From a bacterium (GTDB lineage Bacteria > Patescibacteriota > Minisyncoccia > UBA6257 > GWB1-50-10), in assembly GCA_021814805.1 (NCBI GenBank), contig JAKAHT010000002.1, positions 10,053 to 39,089 on the forward strand: DNA of 29,037 nucleotides, given 5' to 3'. The notes beneath the pieces are model-generated. The model had not been told where the DNA came from. It did not search any database and was given only the letters and a program-made list of their open reading frames with translations. The position numbers and the translations under genes were made by a program. Of this stretch, positions 1 to 7,041 are shown piece by piece (within the stretch, counting starts at the first letter, position 1; each line of letters opens with the position of its first letter).

Positions 1-1639
1 CACCATCGACGTTTCTGGCCGCCCGGCCTATGGTTTGGATAAGTGATGTCTCGCTTCGGAGAAATCCTTCTTTGTCGGCATCAAGAATAGCGACCAAGGA
101 TACCTCCGGCAGATCAAGGCCTTCTCTCAAGAGATTCACGCCGACCAAAACATCGATTTCTCCTTTTCGGAGTCTCGTCAAAATTTTTATACGGTCGAGA
201 GTATCCACGTCGCTGTGCAAGTAGGTTACCTTAATTTTCCTTTCCTCGAGATATGCGGAAAGATCCTCGGCCATGCGCTTGGTTAGCGTCGTGACGAGCG
301 TTCGTTCCTTCTTCCCGACGCGTTCCTCGATCCGCGGAATAAGATCTTGAATTTGTCCTTTAACAGGCTTGATCGTTATTTTAGGATCAACGAGGCCGGT
401 CGGTCTTATTATTTGTTCCACTATTTGGGAACTTTCTTTTTTCTCATAAGGTCCCGGCGTCGCCGACATGAATATTCTCTCATGTATTTTCTTTTTGAAT
501 TCCTCAAACCTTAATGGTCTGTTGTCGGCGGCAGAAGACAGCCGGAAACCGTACTCTATCAATGTCTTCTTGCGTGAAGCGTCCCCGTGGTACATCCCTT
601 CGAGTTGCGGGATGGTTACATGGGATTCGTCTATGACTGTCAAAAAATCCTTAGGGAAATAATCAAGAAGCGTATCCGGCGGCTCTCCCGGTTTTCGTCC
701 GGAAAGATGACGCGAGTAGTTTTCTATGCCGTTACAGTAACCAACCTCCCTTATCATGGCCATATCGGCTTTGGTCCTTCTTTCCAGCCTCTCTGCTTCG
801 AGGGGTTTACCAGCCTTCTCGAATTTTTTGAGCTGGGATTTAAGTTCGGCGGCAATCTCTTTCAGCGCTCTTTCTCTGTCCTCTGGAGGTGTTATGAAAT
901 GCTTGGCGGGGGCGATATAGACTTCGTCGACGGTTTGGGTTTTCCCCGGTTTAAATCCCTCCACGGGGTTTATCTCGTATATTTTTTCTATCAGGCTGTT
1001 TTTTATTTCCAGATTATAGATATTTTCAATGCCCGGCGGCATTATCTCCCAGTTATCGCCCCTAACCCGAAAGGTCCCCCTCTTAAGGTCGCTCGTTGTT
1101 CTTGTAAACTGGAGTTCGACCAGTTTTTTTATAAGCTCCGCTCTTTCTATTTTCAGGCCGGGTTCCAATTTGATTATGTTTTCGGCGTAAGCTTCGGGAG
1201 CCCCCAGGCCGTAAATGCATGAAACGGATGCGACGACTATGACGTCTTTCCTTGTGAGAAGCGCCGCTGTTGCGGCGTGCCGGAGTTTATCTATTTCGTC
1301 GTTTATCATCGCTTCCTTGCCGATGTACGTATCCGAGGTCGGAAGATAAGCCTCGGGCTGGTAGTAGTCGTAGTACGAAACGAAGTAATTCACCGAGTTC
1401 TTCGGAAAAAGTTCTCGGAGCTCGTTCGTGAGCTGGGCGGCCAAAGTTTTGTTGTGAGCAATGACAAGAGCCGGTTTTTGGATGCGTTCTATGACATTCG
1501 CGATGGTAAATGTCTTGCCGCTTCCCGTAACGCCGAGAAGAGTCTGGTCTTTATAGCCCTTTTTAAGGCCGGCTACTAGTTTCTCGATAGCCTGAGGTTG
1601 ATCGCCGGCCGGCTTGTTTTTGGATATAAGTTCGAACAT
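1..1639 (-). CDS. uvrB: UvrABC system protein B, excinuclease helicase subunit (3' end cut by the window edge)
   Basis: UvrB is the damage-verifying ATPase of nucleotide excision repair; it is loaded by UvrA and recruits UvrC. About 546 N-terminal codons are present, where the family usually has about 660, so the C-terminal UvrC-binding part lies outside. The start is ATG at 1639, giving MFELISKNKPAGDQPQAIEK, the normal UvrB N-terminus. Residues 36-43 are the Walker A motif GVTGSGKT. The beta-hairpin region shows SYYDYYQPEAYLPTSDTYIG, the Walker B/DEAD-like motif is TVIDESH, and helicase motifs such as FMSATPGPYE and IQTIGRAARN follow near the window edge. No Shine-Dalgarno motif is visible. 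A possible promoter overlaps the terminator of the upstream protease gene. Identity is clear. Confidence 0.97.
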   Translation of the reverse strand, partial: MFELISKNKPAGDQPQAIEKLVAGLKKGYKDQTLLGVTGSGKTFTIANVIERIQKPALVIAHNKTLAAQLTNELRELFPKNSVNYFVSYYDYYQPEAYLPTSDTYIGKEAMINDEIDKLRHAATAALLTRKDVIVVASVSCIYGLGAPEAYAENIIKLEPGLKIERAELIKKLVELQFTRTTSDLKRGTFRVRGDNWEIMPPGIENIYNLEIKNSLIEKIYEINPVEGFKPGKTQTVDEVYIAPAKHFITPPEDRERALKEIAAELKSQLKKFEKAGKPLEAERLERRTKADMAMIREVGYCNGIENYSRHLSGRKPGEPPDTLLDYFPKDFLTVIDESHVTIPQLEGMYHGDASRKKTLIEYGFRLSSAADNRPLRFEEFKKKIHERIFMSATPGPYEKKESSQIVEQIIRPTGLVDPKITIKPVKGQIQDLIPRIEERVGKKERTLVTTLTKRMAEDLSAYLEERKIKVTYLHSDVDTLDRIKILTRLRKGEIDVLVGVNLLREGLDLPEVSLVAILDADKEGFLRSETSLIQTIGRAARNVDG

Positions 1640-1648
1640 TACGTATTT

Positions 1649-1677
1649 AATATATAAGAATTCAGGCTCCGACACAA
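1649..1677 (-). promoter_or_regulatory. possible uvrB promoter overlapping the upstream terminator
   Basis: On the minus strand, TTGTGT (1672-1677) is followed by a 17-bp spacer and TATATT (1649-1654). Only 9 nt separate the -10 from the uvrB ATG, so the transcript would be nearly leaderless. The -35 lies mostly in the loop of the hairpin at 1661-1695. The -35 is a poor match to consensus, so this is a weak call. Confidence 0.35.
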
Positions 1678-1695
1678 AAAGCATCGGAGCCTGAA
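1661..1695 (-). terminator. hairpin terminator after the secreted protease gene
   Basis: A perfect 12-bp inverted repeat, TTCAGGCTCCGA (1661-1672) and TCGGAGCCTGAA (1684-1695), with an 11-nt loop begins 6 nt after the protease stop codon. The tail on the minus strand is T-rich but broken (TTCTTATATATT), so it is a probable rather than textbook intrinsic terminator. Confidence 0.65.
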
Positions 1696-1700
1696 AAATG

Positions 1701-3245
1701 TCATTTCACCAAGATCATCTTCTTTATGATTTTTGTTCCATTTGTCTCCAAAGAATAAAAATATATTCCCGAGGACAATTTTGAACCGTTGAAGACGATT
1801 TGTCTCTGACCGGAAGATGCTCCGTCGAAGAGCGTTGAAACTTTCTGACCTAGCGTATTATAAATCTCGAGTCTTACGCGTTCGCTCTTTGGAGTCGTGA
1901 AACTTATGGTCGTGGTGGGATTGAAAGGATTGGGATAATTTTGTTTGAGCTTAAACTCCGAAGGCGGGTTTTTGTAACCGTTCACAGTTGTTACGGCATT
2001 GAATGTTTTGGCGGTTTCTACCGCTTTTTCCGGATCGAGTATCGGCACCGGTCCGTCTACAGTCATCAGAGTGTCGGCAGTGGCGCATATTATTTCCCTT
2101 AGTTCGCTTCCGTTGAGTTCCGGGTTTACCGAAAGCATGAGACTCGCGGTTCCCGTCACCATCGGAGCCGACATTGAAGTGCCGGCGAGATAATTGTAGA
2201 GCATTGGCATTTTCTTTCCGTTGGTCGTGTCGTCTAATGACACGAAATAGGTCGGCCAAGTGCTTAAAATATCGCTTGAATCAGCTGGCCAGCTTACACC
2301 AGTTCCGCCGGGGGCGTAAATGTCAGTGAAGTATCCTCTGTCAGAAAAAACAGAAACGTTTCCATTCATATTCACGGAACCGACGCTTATTATTCCCGGC
2401 AGGCCTCCGTTTTCGTATGTTGAAAACCTATTAAAGAATGCCGGAAAGCTTTGGACTTCCGCGCCGTCGTTGCCGGCTGATACCACAGAGAGTACCCCGT
2501 TGTCGGCGGCATACTTTACGGCATCCTCGAGCATTCTCGAATAGTACGGTCCGCCGAATGACATATTTATCACCCGACAGGAATCTTTGACTGCGCGGTA
2601 AATAGCATTGGCTATGGATGAATAATATCCCCATCCGCCGATGTTGAATGCCTTATAGATTTCGATTGTGCATTTTTGATCTATTCCCTCTATGCCAACA
2701 CTGTCGTTCGGCAGAGAGGCTATTATACCGGCTACGTGAGTCGCGTGGCCTTCATAGTCTGTATTAGCCCAGTCAGAATCAGCATAACTTTGAGTGGTTA
2801 TGTCGATAAAACTCGGACCAACTATGAATCTTGAACTGTCGAGTCCCGGATTCGTCCAAAGGCCGTCTTTCAGGGGGCTTCCGGAGTCTATTAAGCCTAT
2901 CTTAACTTTTGAACTGCCGGTGGTTATATTCCAAGCGTTTGAAAAATTTCCATTCCAGAGATTGTTGTTGCCGGTGAGCCACCACTGCATGCCGGAAATT
3001 CCGCTGCAGAGCTTGGCTTTGTAATCAACTTCGGAATATATACCTGCGTTTTTTAGCCTTTCAATGACCGTGGTGTCAGTTGATGAGAAAACTCGCCAGT
3101 CTGGTATGGCACCTTCGCTTTTGGTTATGCCTATAGACTCCAATTGACTCTTAGAGGCTTTGGCAATGATCCTTTGTTGAGCTGATAAGAAATCGGCGGA
3201 TCCCAAAAGTAAAAACACGATAAAAAGAGTAGTAATCCTTTTCAC
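1701..3245 (-). CDS. secreted subtilisin-like (S8) serine protease with a C-terminal T9SS type A-like sorting domain
   Basis: A 514-residue extracellular serine protease. Residues 1-22 form a signal peptide (basic MKR, then a hydrophobic core ending near FLSA). The S8 catalytic triad is visible: Asp120 in LIDSG, His167 in GHATHVAGI (Ala replaces the usual Gly of HGTHVAG), and Ser357 in GTSMSAPMVTG; Asn259 in SAGND is the likely oxyanion residue. Residues about 433-514 resemble the Por/type IX secretion C-terminal domain, with KQNYPNPFNPTTTISF, LEIYNTLGQKV, SSGIYFYSL and a final KKMILVK. The start is GTG, preceded by AAAGGA 7 nt upstream. The gene has its own sigma70-type promoter and terminator, so it looks monocistronic. 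The tail is typical of Bacteroidetes/Ignavibacteria proteins and no T9SS component is encoded in the window, which suggests transfer. Substrate is unknown. Confidence 0.93.
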   Translation of the reverse strand: MKRITTLFIVFLLLGSADFLSAQQRIIAKASKSQLESIGITKSEGAIPDWRVFSSTDTTVIERLKNAGIYSEVDYKAKLCSGISGMQWWLTGNNNLWNGNFSNAWNITTGSSKVKIGLIDSGSPLKDGLWTNPGLDSSRFIVGPSFIDITTQSYADSDWANTDYEGHATHVAGIIASLPNDSVGIEGIDQKCTIEIYKAFNIGGWGYYSSIANAIYRAVKDSCRVINMSFGGPYYSRMLEDAVKYAADNGVLSVVSAGNDGAEVQSFPAFFNRFSTYENGGLPGIISVGSVNMNGNVSVFSDRGYFTDIYAPGGTGVSWPADSSDILSTWPTYFVSLDDTTNGKKMPMLYNYLAGTSMSAPMVTGTASLMLSVNPELNGSELREIICATADTLMTVDGPVPILDPEKAVETAKTFNAVTTVNGYKNPPSEFKLKQNYPNPFNPTTTISFTTPKSERVRLEIYNTLGQKVSTLFDGASSGQRQIVFNGSKLSSGIYFYSLETNGTKIIKKMILVK

Positions 3246-3303
3246 TACTTTATCCTTTCTTTAGTTTGTTAGTAGATATTTAATTATTTATAAAGCCGGT
3301 AAT

Positions 3304-3332
3304 ATTATAAAATAAGTAATGCTTTTAGTCAA
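3304..3332 (-). promoter_or_regulatory. sigma70-type promoter of the secreted protease
   Basis: Minus strand TTGACT (3327-3332), a 17-bp spacer, and TATAAT (3304-3309). Expected start of transcription is near 3297, giving a leader of about 50 nt before the GTG codon. It is one of the best promoter matches in the window. Confidence 0.8.
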
Positions 3333-3353
3333 TAATAAAGCTGTAATCGGCAT

Positions 3354-3908
3354 CTATTCGAAAATAAGAACGGCGGCGGCGACTACGGTGGTCCAAAGAC
3401 CATCCTTGTGTCCCTCCGCCGATTGGGTGATGTTCGTTGTTTTGAATATTTTGCCGGACGATTTATAAACTTGTTCCCGTTCGTCCCAAGCCGCATTTGG
3501 ATCGAACTCGAGCCCTAAGGTCGATGCGAGCATGGTCGCTGCTAAATCTTCGGCATATTCCCCCGCCTTTTCTTCTGTCTCTCCGAAGGAATGATGTTCG
3601 GAAAGATAGCCGTATTGATTAGTGTCTGTTGGTTGAGCCAGGCCGATTGATGAAACAACCAATCTATTTGGTTCATTTGTGGCGTTTCTTGCCATAACGC
3701 AGAAAACCACTTGACCCGGATTTAAAAGTTTTTTTCCTTCGTCTTTGGAAACCCGCTTGCAGTTCGGCGGAAATATCGAACTTACCTGCACGAGGTTGTA
3801 TTCGGCGATCCCGGCATCTCTAAGGGCCATCTCGAAAGATTGCAAATATTCTTTATGGCGACCCACTCCCTTTGTGAAGAACATTCTCTTCGGTACTAAG
3901 TTATCCAT
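3354..3908 (-). CDS. pdaD: pyruvoyl-dependent arginine decarboxylase (PvlArgDC)
   Basis: A 184-residue enzyme of the family that converts arginine to agmatine and CO2, the first step of a polyamine route, using a pyruvoyl group made by self-cleavage instead of PLP. The self-processing site is visible as VSSIFPPNC, with the expected cut between Ser43 and Ser44; Ser44 would become the pyruvoyl group of the alpha chain. Other family blocks are VVFCVMARN, GLAQPTDTNQYGYLSEHHS and the acidic stretch GETEEKAGEYAEDLA. Length is close to that of archaeal and chlamydial members. The ATG at 3908 has no Shine-Dalgarno motif, but a TATAAT lies 7 nt upstream, so the message may be leaderless. No other polyamine gene is nearby. 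An acid-resistance or agmatine-supply role is possible but not shown by the context. Confidence 0.92.
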   Translation of the reverse strand: MDNLVPKRMFFTKGVGRHKEYLQSFEMALRDAGIAEYNLVQVSSIFPPNCKRVSKDEGKKLLNPGQVVFCVMARNATNEPNRLVVSSIGLAQPTDTNQYGYLSEHHSFGETEEKAGEYAEDLAATMLASTLGLEFDPNAAWDEREQVYKSSGKIFKTTNITQSAEGHKDGLWTTVVAAAVLIFE

Positions 3909-3915
3909 AGAAACA

Positions 3916-3921
3916 ATTATA
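3916..3921 (-). promoter_or_regulatory. possible -10 element giving a leaderless arginine decarboxylase mRNA
   Basis: TATAAT on the minus strand ends 7 nt before the ATG at 3908, which would place the transcription start at or next to the start codon. No convincing -35 is present 16-18 bp upstream, so this is tentative. Confidence 0.35.
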
Positions 3922-3938
3922 GAATATTCAATATCAGT

Positions 3939-4586
3939 TTAATTGTGGATTATGTGAACTCCGCTAGTTTCTTTAATTACGAAGTCTGTCCCGTCACTTA
4001 AGAGCTTTACAAAGGCTCCATTATCCAATGAACCTAGGAGCGGAAACTCTTCTTCTTTTACAAAACCTATGCGTATCAGGAAACTTCTTAAAATGCCTCC
4101 ATGTGTTACGGCTAATATTGTTTTATTTGGATTAGCCACTGCAATTTCTCTTATAAAAGTAATCATTCGGCTTGATATGCTATCGTCACTTTCTACTCCG
4201 TCTGGATATTTTGACACTTTCTGTCCTGCTTTTATCAGTTCTTCCAAGTTTTTATGGAATTCTTCGGTATCTTTTATATATTTTTCTCTTGATTTTCCCT
4301 CATGAACGCCGTAGCTTCTCTCCTTAATTAATCTGGAAGTTTGAATGACGAGTTTTCTTTCAAGGAGTATTAATTCGGCTGTTTGACGGGCTCTTGTCAA
4401 ATCTGAAGAATAAGCTGCATCGAAATGAATGTCTTTAAGTTTTTCTCCTACCTCTCTCGCTTGAAGTTTGCCTTTTTCCGTTAGTGGCAGGTCGATATGA
4501 CCCATAAGTATGCCTTTGGCATTCCCTTCTGCCTGACCGTGGCGAACTAAATAAATGGTACAAAAATTATTTTCCTCATCTGGCAT
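3939..4586 (-). CDS. histidine phosphatase family protein (phosphoglycerate mutase-like fold)
   Basis: About 215 residues. The branch-1 histidine phosphatase signature is LVRHGQAEGN, with Arg15, His16 (phosphohistidine nucleophile) and Gly17. KERSYGVHEG supplies the likely acid Glu89, and AVTHGGILRS supplies the second catalytic His162. These features fit GpmB/CobC-type small-molecule phosphatases or mutases; the substrate cannot be read from the sequence. The frame extends 5 codons upstream to a TTG at 4601, but the ATG at 4586 is the more likely start; neither has a clear Shine-Dalgarno motif. It lies 30 nt upstream of the arginine decarboxylase on the same strand. Confidence 0.9.
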   Translation of the reverse strand: MPDEENNFCTIYLVRHGQAEGNAKGILMGHIDLPLTEKGKLQAREVGEKLKDIHFDAAYSSDLTRARQTAELILLERKLVIQTSRLIKERSYGVHEGKSREKYIKDTEEFHKNLEELIKAGQKVSKYPDGVESDDSISSRMITFIREIAVANPNKTILAVTHGGILRSFLIRIGFVKEEEFPLLGSLDNGAFVKLLSDGTDFVIKETSGVHIIHN

Positions 4587-4649
4587 AAGAATATTGTGCA
4601 ATAAAAAGGCTCATTAGAAAAGGTAATTTATTCTCCCTACCCCCGCTCA

Positions 4650-4663
4650 GATTCTCGTATCCC
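4650..4663 (+). repeat. 14-bp inverted copy of the tRNA-Gly 3' end
   Basis: GATTCTCGTATCCC at 4650-4663 on the plus strand is identical to the T-loop/acceptor part of the minus-strand tRNA-Gly, whose reverse complement lies at 4716-4729. The match stops sharply on both sides. The two copies flank the terminator at 4677-4706. Confidence 0.75.
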
Positions 4664-4676
4664 ACTTACAAGAATG

Positions 4677-4706
4677 AAAAAAGCCCGGCATAAAGCCGGG
4701 CTTTTT
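4677..4706 (-). terminator. intrinsic terminator ending the secA-to-tRNA-Gly gene array
   Basis: A 9-bp perfect stem AAGCCCGGC (4681-4689) and GCCGGGCTT (4695-4703) with a 5-nt loop, followed on the minus strand by a run of T (4677-4682). It begins 7 nt after the tRNA-Gly 3' end. There is also a T run on the plus side, so it could work in both directions. Confidence 0.9.
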
Positions 4707-4712
4707 ACTTTG

Positions 4713-4783
4713 TGCGGGATACGAGAATCGAACTCGTGTCTCAACCTTGGGAAGGTCGCGTTCTGCCACTAAACCAATCCCGC
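4713..4783 (-). tRNA. tRNA-Gly (anticodon CCC)
   Basis: A complete cloverleaf on the minus strand. The acceptor GCGGGAT pairs perfectly with ATCCCGC. The anticodon stem CGACC/GGTTG encloses the loop TTCCCAA, giving anticodon CCC, and the T arm is ACGAG-TTCGATT-CTCGT. The discriminator base is A and CCA is not encoded. It starts 3 nt after the stop codon of the FtsB-like gene, so it is probably cut out of that transcript. Confidence 0.95.
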
Positions 4784-4786
4784 TTT

Positions 4787-5089
4787 TTACTGTGTACTCG
4801 TTGTTGAAGAAGTTGCCGTACTGGTCGTTCCGGGCACGATTATTATAACCTTCTCGCCAGGTTTTTTGTAGTTTGTCTGGGATTCCAACTCTTTCACTAA
4901 GTTGTCCGGATTTTGGAAATACTGAAGCTCTGAATTAAGATTTTTATTTTCTTCTTGAACCTGATTTAAGTTATTTCTAAGACTCTCTGCTTCTCCGGCC
5001 GCTTTCTTTTTGGCGTTCCATAAATTTATGAATCCCCAACCAATGATGCAGAAAATTATTCCAAAAACTATCACTTTCCAGGATTTCAT
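4787..5089 (-). CDS. FtsB/DivIC-like septum formation initiator protein
   Basis: A 100-residue bitopic membrane protein: short basic N-terminus, one transmembrane helix (about residues 6-24), a coiled-coil (about 28-58), then NPDNLVKELESQTNYKKPGE and VIIIVP, which match the FtsB/DivIC pattern in which the coiled-coil is followed by a short globular part with a conserved 'KPGE'. The family bridges early and late divisome proteins together with FtsL and FtsQ/DivIB. The tail is a Ser/Thr-rich low-complexity stretch. It sits between lepA and tRNA-Gly, away from the dcw cluster, as is common for ftsB. The FtsL-like partner lies at 22985-23296. Confidence 0.8.
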   Translation of the reverse strand: MKSWKVIVFGIIFCIIGWGFINLWNAKKKAAGEAESLRNNLNQVQEENKNLNSELQYFQNPDNLVKELESQTNYKKPGEKVIIIVPGTTSTATSSTTSTQ

Positions 5090-5132
5090 TATCCTTATTC
5101 TACACCATTAGCTCTGCTTTCTAAAAGCCGGG

Positions 5133-7022
5133 TTATTTTTTTATGAGTTCCTTGAATATTTCGGGCGGTATCCTTACCTTGCCCATGGTCTTTAGTTTTT
5201 CTTTTCCCCTTTTTTGCTTGGCCCAGAGTTTCATTTTCCTTGATCGGTCCCCCCCGTTCTTGCCGAAATTACCCAGTTCTTTCCTTAAGGCCGGTATGTC
5301 TTCTCTCGCTATCACTTTGCCGTTTATTTTGGCTTGTATGGCCTGTGAAAATTGCTGCCTGGGGAGCGTTTCCTTGAGCTTCTCCACCATTTTTCTGGAT
5401 TCTCTTTCTACGCTTTCCTTGGGAAAAAATCTCGAAAGCCCCGGCACCGGTTCCCCGGCCACAAAGCTGTCCACTCTCACTATTTCCGCTCTTTCATAAT
5501 CGGAAAACTCGTAGCTGAACGAAGCGTATCCCGAAGTCGTCGATTTGAGCTGATCATCGAAATCGCTTATGAGTTCAGAGAGAGGCATCCTGGCTTCGAT
5601 ATCTACAGCGTTTCCAACAGTCTTGGTTGTTACGTTGCTCATCCTGAATTTGCCTTGAAGTGAAATGACATTGCTTAAATAGGCGGAAGGCACGAGAACG
5701 TTTATTTTAACTACCGGTTCCCATATTTCTTCGTATTCGTTCGGCAGATCCTCCGGTTTGATGATAAAATCCCACTGGCCTTTGTTCTTTATTTTATAAG
5801 CAACCGACGGAAAAGTGCTAACCACACTCACGTTGAATTCTCTTTCGAGCCTTTCGGCGGTTATTTCGAAATGCAGTTTACCTAAGAACCCGACCTTAAA
5901 ACCCCTGCCTAATATTTCATTTTGATCCGGTTCTATCTTGAGAGACGAATCATTCAAGTGGAGCTTTTCCAAACTTCGTTTCAAATTGTCGTAGTCGTCG
6001 GCATCCTCGGGATAAAAAGAAACGAAAACCACGGGATTTGGTTCTTTGTAACCCGGCAGAGCCAAAGATTTCGCATCTCTGATTTCAAATTTGGAGCTCA
6101 AGACGGTATCGCCTATTTTTATGAGAGAGGTATCCTTTATGCCGGTCGCTATATAGCCTATCTCGCCGCTTTTTATTTTTTCCGATGGTTTCACCTGCGG
6201 AGAAAAATAGCCGACTTCCTTGGCTTTGACCGACGTGCCGTTGGAAGCCATCACTATAACGTCTTCACGCTTGAATTCGCCCTCAAAAACCCTCACCGAG
6301 GCTACTATCCCCTTATGGTCGTCGTAGAAAGAATCGAAAACGAGAGCCTTGTTTAAGTTGGAAGATTCGTATCTCGGCGGCGGCACTTTTTCTATGACAG
6401 CCGACAAAAGTTCCTTTACCCCCTCGCCGGTTTTGGCTGAAACCATAAATATGTCTTCTTCCCTGACACCGAGGAGGAGAGCTACTTCATACCGGAGTTC
6501 ATGAAGAAGCGATTCGTCCTTGTTTTTAAAGAGGTCTATTTTATTTATGGCACCGATTATCTTTAAATTGGCTTCTTTGGCCGATTTGAAATTAGAGAGA
6601 GTTTGGGCCTGTATTCCCTGAGTGGCATCGACGAGAAGTATTCCTCCTTCGACAGCCGTCAGGGTTCTCGATACTTCATAAGCAAAATCGGAGTGTCCGG
6701 GAGTATCAATCAAGTTCAGAATATATTCTGAATCTGAATTTTTAATTTTTAATTTTGAATTTTGAGTGGCAGCAGGATTGTCTTCTTTGTCTCGAAATTC
6801 GAAATTCGAAATTCCTAATTCCGGATGATATATCATCCTGACAGGTGCCATTTTTATGGTTATTCCCCTTTCGCGCTCAAGATCCAGCTGATCCAAATAT
6901 TGGGCATGCATGTGCCTTGAATCTACCGTTCCCGTTGTTTCGAGGAAGCGGTCGGCCAGGGTGGATTTCCCGTGGTCGATGTGTGCAATGATGCAAAAAT
7001 TCCTGATGTTTTTAGTATCCAT
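5133..7022 (-). CDS. lepA: elongation factor 4 (LepA), ribosome back-translocating GTPase
   Basis: A 629-residue translational GTPase; most family members have about 600. GTPase motifs are visible: G1 AHIDHGKST (13-21), G2 RGITI, G3 DTPGH (106-110), G4 NKID and G5 SAKTG. The LepA-specific C-terminal region ends with IQAKINGKVIARE, ALRKELG and a basic tail with KQKRGKEKLK. Between G2 and G3, residues about 67-97 form an extra segment of roughly 27 residues compared with E. coli LepA. The DNA there is made of short A+T-rich repeats, so it looks like an in-frame insertion. EF-4 acts on stalled or mistranslocated ribosomes. The gene begins 19 nt after the DUF4012 stop and has no clear Shine-Dalgarno motif. 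Confidence 0.97.
   Translation of the reverse strand: MDTKNIRNFCIIAHIDHGKSTLADRFLETTGTVDSRHMHAQYLDQLDLERERGITIKMAPVRMIYHPELGISNFEFRDKEDNPAATQNSKLKIKNSDSEYILNLIDTPGHSDFAYEVSRTLTAVEGGILLVDATQGIQAQTLSNFKSAKEANLKIIGAINKIDLFKNKDESLLHELRYEVALLLGVREEDIFMVSAKTGEGVKELLSAVIEKVPPPRYESSNLNKALVFDSFYDDHKGIVASVRVFEGEFKREDVIVMASNGTSVKAKEVGYFSPQVKPSEKIKSGEIGYIATGIKDTSLIKIGDTVLSSKFEIRDAKSLALPGYKEPNPVVFVSFYPEDADDYDNLKRSLEKLHLNDSSLKIEPDQNEILGRGFKVGFLGKLHFEITAERLEREFNVSVVSTFPSVAYKIKNKGQWDFIIKPEDLPNEYEEIWEPVVKINVLVPSAYLSNVISLQGKFRMSNVTTKTVGNAVDIEARMPLSELISDFDDQLKSTTSGYASFSYEFSDYERAEIVRVDSFVAGEPVPGLSRFFPKESVERESRKMVEKLKETLPRQQFSQAIQAKINGKVIAREDIPALRKELGNFGKNGGDRSRKMKLWAKQKRGKEKLKTMGKVRIPPEIFKELIKK
6734..6824. repeat. 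A+T-rich tandem-repeat insertion inside lepA
   Basis: Two blocks of short repeats lie in frame within lepA. On the plus strand 6734-6766 is built from repeated GAATTTT/TAATTTT units, and 6792-6824 from three copies of CGAAATT followed by CCTAATTCC. They encode ISNFEFRDKE and QNSKLKIKNSDSE. The units are self-complementary and unlike the flanking coding sequence. Confidence 0.75.
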
Positions 7023-7041
7023 TATTTTCGGAATTCATTGT

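Noticed and set aside
587..1222. 211-codon open frame on the plus strand
   Set aside because: It lies wholly antisense to the well-supported uvrB gene and shows no family motif.
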